The notes beneath the pieces are model-generated. The model saw nothing but the letters and a program-made list of their open reading frames with translations. It did not search any database and was not told where the DNA came from. The translations under genes and the position numbers were made by a program. A stretch of 64,000 nt of DNA from the NCBI RefSeq assembly GCF_024637375.1, contig NZ_JAGXFK010000046.1, forward strand, positions 17,047 through 81,046, given 5' to 3'. This DNA comes from Sediminimonas sp. (GTDB taxonomy: Bacteria; Pseudomonadota; Alphaproteobacteria; Rhodobacterales; Rhodobacteraceae). Of the stretch, positions 8,735 to 15,884 are shown piece by piece (position 1 is the first letter of the stretch; every line of letters starts with the position of its first letter).

Positions 8735-9721
8735 TCAGCCGCCGATTTTCTCACGCCCATGTGGCGCGTCATGGTCCAGAACCGGGTTGATCGGGATGAT
8801 GCGGTACGGATTGATCGTGTCGTGGCTGTAATGGTAGTGGCGCACGATGTGATCGAAATGCACCGTCTTCGCCACGCCCGGCCACTGGTATAGCTCGCGC
8901 GTGTACCCCCAAAGGTTGGGATAATCCACGATGCGCCGCCGGTTGCACTTGAAATGCAGGTGGTAGACCGGGTCGAACCGGATCAGCGTGGTGAACAGGC
9001 GCCAATCGGCCTCGGTGATGCGCGCGCCCATCAGGTAGCGGTTGTCGGCCAGCCGCTGCTCCAGCCAGTCGAGGCTGTCGAACAGCGCGTGCACCGCTTC
9101 GTCATAGGCCGCCTGCGTGGTGGAAAAACCGGCCTTGTAGACGCCGTTGTTGACCGTGTCGTAGACGCGCGCGTTGACCTCCTCGATGCCGTCGCGCAGG
9201 TCTTCGGGCCAGTAATCGTCTGCGTTTCCGGTCAGGTGGTCGAACGCCGAATTGAACATGCGGATGATTTCGGCACTTTCATTGGACACGATCGTGTCGC
9301 GCTGCCTGTCCCATAGCACAGGCACCGTCACCCGCCCCGAGATGCCCGGATCGGCGCGCAGGTATACCTCGCGCAGGAAATCATGCCCGAACAGGTCGTC
9401 ACCCGTTGCGCCCGCGAAATCGGTGGCAAAGGTCCAGCCATCCGACAACATGTCGGGATGCACCACCGACACGCCGATGTGACCTTCCAAGCCCTTGAGG
9501 CTGCGGAAGATCAGCGCGCGATGCGCCCAGGGGCAGGCATAGCTGACATACAGGTGATACCGACCGCTTTGTGCGGCGAATCCCCCGTCGCCCGAGGGGC
9601 CGGCAGCGCCATCGGGTGTCACCCAGTTGCGAAACGCCGAGGTCGAGCGCACGAACCGCCCACCGGTCTTGCCGGTGTCGTACCATGCGTCGTGCCAGAC
9701 ACCGTCGATCAATTGACCCAT
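8735..9721 (-). CDS. Glutathionyl-hydroquinone reductase (Xi-class GST, YqjG/ECM4 type)
   Basis: A 328-residue cytosolic enzyme that uses glutathione to reduce glutathionyl-hydroquinones. The thioredoxin-fold part carries the signature YACPWAHRAL, with catalytic Cys at residue 63. The helical C-terminal domain contains ITEADWRLFTTLIRFDPVY, typical of this class. Length and domain order match the family. Start ATG 9721 is preceded by GGAAGGAG. The gene is convergent with the crotonase gene. No aromatic degradation genes are adjacent, so a general quinone or oxidative-stress role is the simplest reading. Confidence 0.93.
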   Translation of the reverse strand: MGQLIDGVWHDAWYDTGKTGGRFVRSTSAFRNWVTPDGAAGPSGDGGFAAQSGRYHLYVSYACPWAHRALIFRSLKGLEGHIGVSVVHPDMLSDGWTFATDFAGATGDDLFGHDFLREVYLRADPGISGRVTVPVLWDRQRDTIVSNESAEIIRMFNSAFDHLTGNADDYWPEDLRDGIEEVNARVYDTVNNGVYKAGFSTTQAAYDEAVHALFDSLDWLEQRLADNRYLMGARITEADWRLFTTLIRFDPVYHLHFKCNRRRIVDYPNLWGYTRELYQWPGVAKTVHFDHIVRHYHYSHDTINPYRIIPINPVLDHDAPHGREKIGG

Positions 9722-10006
9722 CGCTGCTACTCCTTCCAGTGTACCTACAGACTATGCGAAAGTACCGGGCGGCGACAGGCTGATGGCCGCGCATGCCACC
9801 TGCGCCCACGCACACGCCCGGCACATTGGCTGCCTGTTCCGCTCGCCCGAAACATCCCGTGGGAACCGCGTGGCAAGCGCGACGGGGCAACCGATGCGCA
9901 ACGGCAACCGTGGGGCGTTCCGGTCGCGGCGTTGCGAAAGCTTCACTTGACCGGGCAGGCCAAAACGCCATTCTTGAGGATGACGACCGCGACGGAGGGC
10001 CGCCCG

Positions 10007-10354
10007 ATGACTACTTTCCTGTCCCGTGAAGTGCGCGAGGGGCTCGAACAGGCGCGCAAGCGCGCCGCCCGGCGCAGCAGCCGGCTGAGGCTCAGGGTAG
10101 ACGGCGAAACCTGGCCGGTGCTGCGCCTGTGGGACGGCGGCTTCGCGCTCGAGGCCGATGAGGCCCCGCACCTGCGCGGGCTGGTGGACCTTTACGATGG
10201 CGGCAGGCACCTGTCGCAATGCCTGATCGTGGCCAGCGCCCAGGAAGGCGGCGAGATGCATTACGAGTTCAAACGCATCACCGCCGCCCATGACAGCGCT
10301 CCGGTCGATTTCGCCCGCGACGACGACGCGCCCACGGCCCTGATCGGGCCCTGA
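10007..10354 (+). CDS. Small PilZ-like domain protein
   Basis: A 115-residue protein. I chose ATG 10007 because GGAGGG sits at 9994-9999; an in-frame ATG at 9980 has poorer spacing. After a basic N-terminal helix (about 5-25, many Arg/Lys), the sequence reads as a small beta-barrel with RLRLRVDGE, PVLRLWDGGFALE and GLVDLYDGGRHLSQCLIV. This resembles a PilZ-like or degenerate PilZ domain. The RxxxR and DxSxxG c-di-GMP motifs are not clearly present, so ligand binding is uncertain. It converges with the creatinase gene 12 bases downstream. Confidence 0.65.
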   Translation: MTTFLSREVREGLEQARKRAARRSSRLRLRVDGETWPVLRLWDGGFALEADEAPHLRGLVDLYDGGRHLSQCLIVASAQEGGEMHYEFKRITAAHDSAPVDFARDDDAPTALIGP

Positions 10355-10366
10355 CGCCCGCACCTG

Positions 10367-11572
10367 TCAGCCCACGATGTTGGCCGCGGGGCCATATGGG
10401 AAACCGGTGATGTTCTCGTGGCCGTCCGCAGTGATGATGGCGATGTCGTGTTCGCGGTAGCCGCCGGCACCGGGCTGGCCCTCGGGGATGGTCAGCATCG
10501 GTTCCATCGAGATCACCATGCCCGGCGCCAGTACGGTTTCCACGTCCTCGCGCAACTCCAGCCCCGCCTCGCGCCCGTAATAGTGCGACAGGATGCCGAA
10601 GGAATGCCCGTAACCGAAGCTGCGGTATTGCAGCAGGTCGCGCTCGGCGAAGAAGGCGTTGATCCGTTCGGTGATTTCAGCACAGCGCATGCCGGGCTTC
10701 AGCAGGCTGAGCCCCAGTTCGTGCGCCGCGACATTGGCGTTCCATATGCGCAGCGAATCGGGGTCCGCCTCTTGCAGGAACAGGGTGCGTTCCAACGCGG
10801 TGTAGTAGCCCGAGATCATCGGGAAGGTGTTCAGTGACAGGATATCGCCCCGCTGCAACTTGCGGGCGGTGACGGGGTTGTGGGCGCCGTCGGTGTTGAT
10901 ACCCGATTGGAACCAGACCCATGTGTCGCGGTACTCGGCCAGCGGAAAGCGGCGGGCGATTTCAAGCTCCATCGCGTCGCGCCCGGCGATGGCAATGTCT
11001 ATTTCGCGTGCGCCGGTGCGGATCGCGTCGCGGATCGCGTGGCCGCCGATATCCGCGACGGCGGCGCCGGCGCGGATCAGGTCCAGTTCGGCGGGGGATT
11101 TGTGCATGCGCTGGCGCATCGTTGCCGGGGCGAGATCGACGCGCGCGACAGGCGCCAGGAACGTGTCGAGCGCGGCGGATTGCGTGAGCGTCAGGTGATC
11201 GCCCTCGATCCCGATTGCGCGCCCTGTGCCGGTGACCGACAGGATCGCACGCCAGTAGTTGTCGCGGTGCCAGTCGGTATAGGTTATCGCGTCGCCGTGG
11301 CTGTGCCGCCATGGCTGCGCCCCGTCGATGCCGGCGCTGATGGTCACGCAGGCGTCATCAGTGACGACAAGCCCGTAGGGCCGCCCGAACGCGCAGTAGA
11401 GGAACCCCGAATAGTACGCGATGTTCTGCATCGAGGTGAACACCGCCGCTTCGATGCCTTGCGCGGCCATGGTTCGGCGCAGTTCGGCCAGGCGCACCTC
11501 GTATTCGGCGGTGGCGAAGGGCAGGTGGCGGTCGCCCTGGTGAAAGCGGTAGAATTGGGGGCGTCGTGTCAT
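10367..11572 (-). CDS. Creatinase (creatine amidinohydrolase)
   Basis: A 401-residue enzyme of the pita-bread (M24-like) fold that hydrolyses creatine to sarcosine and urea. The N-terminal domain reads MQNIAYYSGFLYC and SAGIDGAQPWRH, which are creatinase features. The C-terminal domain contains GINTDGAHNPVT, placing a histidine at residue 231, next to the known catalytic His232 of Pseudomonas creatinase. M24 metal ligands are not conserved, as expected. GGAGGT precedes ATG 11572. A sarcosine/dimethylglycine dehydrogenase-like gene lies 4.3 kb away (15885) and could use the sarcosine, although the two are not in one operon. Confidence 0.92.
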   Translation of the reverse strand: MTRRPQFYRFHQGDRHLPFATAEYEVRLAELRRTMAAQGIEAAVFTSMQNIAYYSGFLYCAFGRPYGLVVTDDACVTISAGIDGAQPWRHSHGDAITYTDWHRDNYWRAILSVTGTGRAIGIEGDHLTLTQSAALDTFLAPVARVDLAPATMRQRMHKSPAELDLIRAGAAVADIGGHAIRDAIRTGAREIDIAIAGRDAMELEIARRFPLAEYRDTWVWFQSGINTDGAHNPVTARKLQRGDILSLNTFPMISGYYTALERTLFLQEADPDSLRIWNANVAAHELGLSLLKPGMRCAEITERINAFFAERDLLQYRSFGYGHSFGILSHYYGREAGLELREDVETVLAPGMVISMEPMLTIPEGQPGAGGYREHDIAIITADGHENITGFPYGPAANIVG

Positions 11573-11740
11573 GGTCAGACCTCCGAGAAGGGGCCTGATG
11601 CCTGTTCACGCCAGACCCCCGGAAAGGTCCCGGCGTTCAGGACGTGGCGGATCGCTGTCCGCGGGCGAGGCGGCGCGGCGGGATGCGCGCGGCCCCTGCG
11701 GCGACGCCATCGCCGCGGGCCCGGTTACGTTCATACAGGG

Positions 11741-11770
11741 CCTGCGGCGCCCCGGCAAGGGCGCCGCAGG
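11741..11770 (-). terminator. Perfect 12-bp hairpin after the C-S lyase gene
   Basis: CCTGCGGCGCCC (11741-11752) pairs perfectly with 11759-11770 around a six-base loop. It begins three bases after the stop codon of the minus-strand gene ending at 11773. There is no T run, so it is a possible terminator or 3'-end stabiliser rather than a textbook intrinsic terminator. Confidence 0.45.
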
Positions 11771-11772
11771 CA

Positions 11773-12945
11773 TCACTGCAGGTCGGCGAAGGCCGATTGC
11801 AGCCGCTCGACTGCCTGTTCGACCAGCGCGCGCGGCGTGGCCAGGTTGAAGCGCAGGAAATCCTCGCCGCCGGCGCCGAATGTCGGGCCGTGGTTGGTGG
11901 CGATGCGGGCGGTTCTTTCGACCCGGTCGGTATACTCGGCGCGCGTCATGCCGGTGCCCGAGAAATCCACCCAGGCCAGGTAGGTGGCCTCCAGCGGCAT
12001 CGACCGCAGCCCCGGTATGGCGCCCACGGCATCGTCGAACAGGCGCCGGTTGCCGTCGAGATAGGTCATCAGGTCGTCTACCCAGGCCGCGCCCTCGGGC
12101 GAATAGGCGGCGGTGGCCATGTGCAGGCCGAAGGAATTGGGCGACAGGCCCAGCCCGGCCATGCGCGCGGCGAAACGCGCGCGCAGGTCGGGGTCGGGAA
12201 TGATGACGTTGCCCGAGTGGCTGCCGGCGATGTTGAAGGTCTTGGTCGTCGCGGTCATCATCACCAGCCGGTCGCGCACGCTGTCGTCCACCAAGCTCAT
12301 GGGGATGTGGCGCTGGCCGGGCATCACCAGGTCATGGTGAATCTCGTCCGAGACCAGGATCAGGTCGTGGCGGCGGGCGAAATCGGCTACCCCCTGCAAT
12401 TCCTCGCGCGTCCAGACGCGGCCGCCGGGGTTGTGGGGCGAGCACAGGATCACCATGCGTTCGCTGCCGTCCAGCACCGCGTCGCAGGCTTTGAGGTCCA
12501 TCTCGTAGCGGCCGTCGTTGTCGACCAGCGGGCATTCGACCACGCGGCGGCCGTTGGCTTTGATCACCTTGGCGAAGGCGTGGTAGACGGGGGTGAACAG
12601 AACCACGCCGTCGCCCGGCTCCGTGAACGTGTCGACGCACATCGCGGTGCCGTTGACCAGCCCGTGGGTGGTGAAGATCGAGTCGGGATCGACCTTCCAG
12701 CCGTGGCGGTTTTCCATCCACCAGGTGATCGCCTGTTTGTAGGCGCGGTCATCGCCGAAATAACCGTAGATGCCGTGCTCGTGCATCTGCCCAATCGCGC
12801 GCTGGATGCACTCGGGGGCGCGGAAATCCATGTCGGCGACCCACATCGACAGACCGTCCCCGGGCGACAGGCCATAGATTTGCTCCATCATGTCCCATTT
12901 CATCGAATGGGTGCCGGTGCGGTCGATTATCTCGTCAAAGCTCAT
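11773..12945 (-). CDS. patB: MalY/PatB-type PLP-dependent C-S beta-lyase
   Basis: A 390-residue fold-type I PLP enzyme that cleaves C-S bonds of cystathionine or cysteine conjugates to pyruvate, ammonia and a thiol. The family N-terminus TGTHSMKWD and the segment MWVADMDF are intact. CSPHNPGGRVW, VSDEIHHDL and the PLP lysine in TATTKTFNIAG are clear. AAGGAGA lies seven bases before ATG 12945. In marine alphaproteobacteria such enzymes are often plain aminotransferase-like lyases with unknown substrate, so cystathionine is not certain. It lies downstream of, and on the same strand as, nothing obviously related; creatinase is the next gene in the same direction. Confidence 0.88.
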   Translation of the reverse strand: MSFDEIIDRTGTHSMKWDMMEQIYGLSPGDGLSMWVADMDFRAPECIQRAIGQMHEHGIYGYFGDDRAYKQAITWWMENRHGWKVDPDSIFTTHGLVNGTAMCVDTFTEPGDGVVLFTPVYHAFAKVIKANGRRVVECPLVDNDGRYEMDLKACDAVLDGSERMVILCSPHNPGGRVWTREELQGVADFARRHDLILVSDEIHHDLVMPGQRHIPMSLVDDSVRDRLVMMTATTKTFNIAGSHSGNVIIPDPDLRARFAARMAGLGLSPNSFGLHMATAAYSPEGAAWVDDLMTYLDGNRRLFDDAVGAIPGLRSMPLEATYLAWVDFSGTGMTRAEYTDRVERTARIATNHGPTFGAGGEDFLRFNLATPRALVEQAVERLQSAFADLQ

Positions 12946-13070
12946 GCACTGTCTCCTTTTCGGCGCAGCTTAGCCATGGCGGCAGCCGGTTCAATGGTGA
13001 AACGCGGGCCGTGGTCGGGATGGTGGGCGCGTCGCAGTGGGTTATTGCACCGCAAGGGGCCATGTCCTAA

Positions 13071-13601
13071 ATGCATGACATGACGAAACGCCCGATCCTG
13101 ATCCACCCCGATCCGCGCCTCAAGAAGGTGTGCGACCCCGTGCCCGATATCTCGGACGGGTTGCGCGCGCTTGCCGACGACATGCTGGAAACCATGTACG
13201 ACGCCCCCGGCATCGGGTTGGCGGCGCCGCAGGTGGGGGTGCTCAGCCGGTTGATCGTGCTCGACTGCGTCAAGGAGGAAGGCGCGACGCCGCAGCCCAT
13301 GGCGATGTTCAACCCCGAGGTAGTGGCCGCCTCGGACGAGTTGACGAGTTACGAGGAGGGCTGCCTGTCGATCCCCGAACAATACGCCGAAGTCACCCGC
13401 CCGGCGGATGTCAGCGTGCGCTGGATCGACCGCGACGGGAACGAGCGCCAGCAGGATTTCGGCGGCCTGTGGGCCACCTGCGTGCAGCATGAGATAGACC
13501 ACCTGAACGGCAAGCTGTTCATCGACTACCTCAAGCCGATGAGGCGGCAGATGATCACCCGCAAGATGGTAAAGCTCAAGCGCGAGAAGGCCCGGGCATG
13601 A
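13071..13601 (+). CDS. def: Peptide deformylase
   Basis: A 176-residue metalloenzyme that removes the formyl group from the N-terminal Met of new proteins at the ribosome exit. All three motifs are intact: GIGLAAPQ (about 47-54), EEGCLS with metal-ligand Cys98, and QHEIDH with His140, Glu141 and His144. The start may be ATG 13071 or ATG 13080; neither has a strong ribosome binding site, and homologues favour a short N-terminus. It heads a def / def-like / fmt cluster on the plus strand, the usual pairing of the enzymes that add and remove formyl-Met. Confidence 0.95.
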   Translation: MHDMTKRPILIHPDPRLKKVCDPVPDISDGLRALADDMLETMYDAPGIGLAAPQVGVLSRLIVLDCVKEEGATPQPMAMFNPEVVAASDELTSYEEGCLSIPEQYAEVTRPADVSVRWIDRDGNERQQDFGGLWATCVQHEIDHLNGKLFIDYLKPMRRQMITRKMVKLKREKARA

Positions 13602-13662
13602 CGCCGCGGGCAGTGTCTGTGTCGGGTCGAACCGCTTCTGGGCGGCCTCCGGGCACGGGCGC

Positions 13663-14157
13663 ATGACCGTGCGGCGCTGCATCCCGTGGCCCGATGGGCG
13701 CCTGCGCCGCCCTGCCGAGACGGTCGCGGCGATCGCGGATGATGTGCGCGCCACCTGGAACGACATGACTGATACCATGGAAGCGATGCCCGGCGTCGGA
13801 CTGGCGGCGCCGCAGATCGGCGTGATGCTTCGGCTGGCGGTCGTCGATGCCAGCGAGGCGCGCGGACAGGCGGTATGCATGGCCAACCCCGAGATCGTCC
13901 ACGCCAGCGCGCAGATGCGTACCCATGACGAGGCCAGCCCCAACCTGCCCGGTGTCTCGGCGAAGATCGCGCGGCCGCGCGCCGTCACGGTGCGGTTTCT
14001 GAACGCGGACGGCGCGGTTGAGGTGCGTGATTTCGTCGGGCTCTGGGCGACAAGCGTGCAACACCAGATCGACCACCTGGATGGGCGCATGTATTTCGAC
14101 CGGCTGAGCAAGGTGAAGCGCGACATGTTGTTGCGACGGGCGCGCAAGATCGGCTGA
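13663..14157 (+). CDS. Peptide deformylase-like protein missing catalytic residues
   Basis: A 164-residue paralogue of the preceding enzyme. The first motif GVGLAAPQ is kept, but the second reads EASPNLPG in place of EGCLSxP, so the metal-ligand Cys is Ser92. The third reads QHQIDH in place of QHEIDH, so the catalytic Glu is Gln135; both metal-binding His remain. Such a protein should be inactive or greatly altered as a deformylase. Its frame is intact and it sits between def and fmt with short gaps, which argues for a retained function rather than decay. A binding or regulatory role, or another substrate, is inference. Confidence 0.85.
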   Translation: MTVRRCIPWPDGRLRRPAETVAAIADDVRATWNDMTDTMEAMPGVGLAAPQIGVMLRLAVVDASEARGQAVCMANPEIVHASAQMRTHDEASPNLPGVSAKIARPRAVTVRFLNADGAVEVRDFVGLWATSVQHQIDHLDGRMYFDRLSKVKRDMLLRRARKIG

Positions 14158-14215
14158 GGGCCGCACCCCAGGCGGGGGTGGAGTTGAGTATTTGTGGAAA
14201 GATGAAGGGGCTGAC

Positions 14216-15136
14216 ATGCGTGTGATCTTCATGGGGACACCCGATTTCTCGGTTCCGGTGCTGGAGGCGCTGGTCGCTTCGGGGCACGAGATTGCGGCTG
14301 TCTATACCCAGCCGCCGCGGCCTGCCGGACGTGGCAAGCGCGACCGCCCCTCGCCGGTGCAGGCCCGGGCCGAGGCGCTGGGGCTGGAGGTGCGCCACCC
14401 TGCCAGCCTGAAATCGGCCGAAGAACAGGCGGCCTTTGCGGCCCTCGACGCCGAACTGGCGGTCGTGGTCGCCTACGGGCTTATCCTGCCCAGGCCGGTC
14501 CTGAATGCGCCGGCGCGCGGCTGTCTGAACATTCACGCTTCGCTGTTGCCGCGCTGGCGCGGCGCGGCGCCGATCCAGCGCGCGATCATGGCCGGTGACG
14601 CCCAGACGGGCGTGTGCATCATGCAGATGGAGCCGGGGCTGGACACCGGGCCGGTGCTGGCGTCGCGGGCCACCCCCATCGGCGCCGGGGAAACCGCCGG
14701 CGATCTGCACGACCGCTTGTCGGAGATGGGCGCGGCGCTGATCGTCGAGGCGCTGGCGAAGCTCGATACGCTGACGCCGGTGCCGCAGCCCGATGACGGC
14801 GTGAGCTACGCCGACAAGATAGACAAGGCCGAGGCGGCGGTGGACTGGACGCGCCCGGCCGCGGTGGTCGACCGGCAGATCAGGGGGCTGTCGCCCTCTC
14901 CCGGCGCCTGGACCTGGATCGAGGGCCAGCGGGTCAAGCTGCTGGGTGCGGCGCCGGCCGCGGGGCAGGGCGCGCCCGGCGAGGTTGTCGCGACCGGGCC
15001 GGACGGGCTCGACGTGGCGTGCGGGACGGGGGCGGTGCGGATAACCCGCTTGCAACGCGCCGGTCGCGCGGCGCAGGATGCCGATACGTTCCTGCGCGGC
15101 ATGCCGCTGGCGGCCGGGGCACGGCTGGGCGACTAG
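14216..15136 (+). CDS. fmt: Methionyl-tRNA formyltransferase
   Basis: A 306-residue cytosolic enzyme that formylates the initiator Met-tRNA using 10-formyl-tetrahydrofolate. The start chosen is ATG 14216, preceded by AAGGGG, and it gives the canonical N-terminus [14 protein letters not shown]. The catalytic set is visible: Asn105 and His107 in [15 protein letters not shown], and Asp143 in GLDTGP. The C-terminal tRNA-binding domain follows from about residue 205. It closes the def cluster. Confidence 0.96.
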   Translation: MRVIFMGTPDFSVPVLEALVASGHEIAAVYTQPPRPAGRGKRDRPSPVQARAEALGLEVRHPASLKSAEEQAAFAALDAELAVVVAYGLILPRPVLNAPARGCLNIHASLLPRWRGAAPIQRAIMAGDAQTGVCIMQMEPGLDTGPVLASRATPIGAGETAGDLHDRLSEMGAALIVEALAKLDTLTPVPQPDDGVSYADKIDKAEAAVDWTRPAAVVDRQIRGLSPSPGAWTWIEGQRVKLLGAAPAAGQGAPGEVVATGPDGLDVACGTGAVRITRLQRAGRAAQDADTFLRGMPLAAGARLGD

Positions 15137-15172
15137 GCTGCGCCGCGAACAGGTCCATCGGGAGAAGAGGCC

Positions 15173-15409
15173 ATGAACATCATCGGGCTGATCATCGTGG
15201 GCGCGGCGGCGGGGTTCCTGGCCACGCGGCTGATGCGCGTCGAGGCCGGTATCTGGACGACAATGGCCATCGGCATCGCCGGGGCGTTGATCGGCGGGGT
15301 CGTGCTGCGCGCACTGGTGACGGTGATGGGGCTGGCGGCCGGGTTTGTTGGCGCCCTTCTGGGGGCGCTTCTGCTGGTGTGGTTCTGGCAGCGCTACAAG
15401 GGGCGCTGA
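15173..15409 (+). CDS. GlsB/YeaQ/YmgE-family small membrane protein
   Basis: A 78-residue, almost wholly hydrophobic protein with three Gly-rich membrane helices (about 3-20, 27-45 and 50-70). The family pattern is IGLIIVGAAAGFLA followed by IGIAGALIGG. Members are described as transglycosylase-associated or stress-response membrane proteins, but the molecular job is not settled. GAGAAGAGG precedes ATG 15173. It follows fmt by about 35 bases and could be co-transcribed. Confidence 0.8.
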   Translation: MNIIGLIIVGAAAGFLATRLMRVEAGIWTTMAIGIAGALIGGVVLRALVTVMGLAAGFVGALLGALLLVWFWQRYKGR

Positions 15410-15419
15410 GCCGGGCGCG

Positions 15420-15617
15420 TCAGGCGGCGGTGGCGTCGTAGCCCGCGCCGGCGATCGCGGCCTTGAGCGCGTCCGGGTCGAGACGGCTTTCGATGCTGAC
15501 ATGGCGGGTGCCAAGGTCGCAGTCCACGCGCGCCTCGGGGTCGGCGGCCTTGAGCGCGGCCTCGATCGCGGCGGTGCAGTGGCCGCAGCTCATCTCGGGA
15601 ACGGCGAATCGGGTCAT
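15420..15617 (-). CDS. Heavy-metal-associated (HMA) domain protein, CopZ-like metal chaperone
   Basis: A 65-residue ferredoxin-like HMA domain. The Cu(I)-type metal site MSCGHC lies at residues 9-14, and the C-terminal AGYDATAA is the usual end of the fold. GGAGGAG precedes ATG 15617. Such proteins carry cuprous ion to a P-type ATPase or metalloprotein. No copper ATPase is present in this window, so the partner is elsewhere. Confidence 0.88.
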   Translation of the reverse strand: MTRFAVPEMSCGHCTAAIEAALKAADPEARVDCDLGTRHVSIESRLDPDALKAAIAGAGYDATAA

Positions 15618-15729
15618 CTCTGGGCTCCTCCATCCAGCTTCGTGTCTCCCTTAACAGCGGGCTTCCTGCGCTGGAAGGTCAAGCCCCGCTTGTGCCGCCT
15701 GCCGGGCGCGCGCGGTACCGCGTCGCGTG

Positions 15730-15754
15730 GCCGTGCCACGTTGCTCGGCACGGC
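15730..15754. other. Intergenic 8-bp hairpin
   Basis: GCCGTGCC (15730-15737) is complementary to GGCACGGC (15747-15754) around a nine-base loop, between the HMA gene and the dehydrogenase gene. There is no T run. The purpose is unknown; it could belong to the leader of the gene at 15885. Confidence 0.3.
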
Positions 15755-15884
15755 GCTGCGCCGCCGCAAGGGTTTTCCCGGCTGCGGAGTCGCTTTCGCA
15801 TGATGTTGTGTCGGCCCAGCCCTGAGATTTTCAGCGTGATCGTTAGAGATAATGGCAACACATGCCAAGGGAGTCGGTTGCGCA

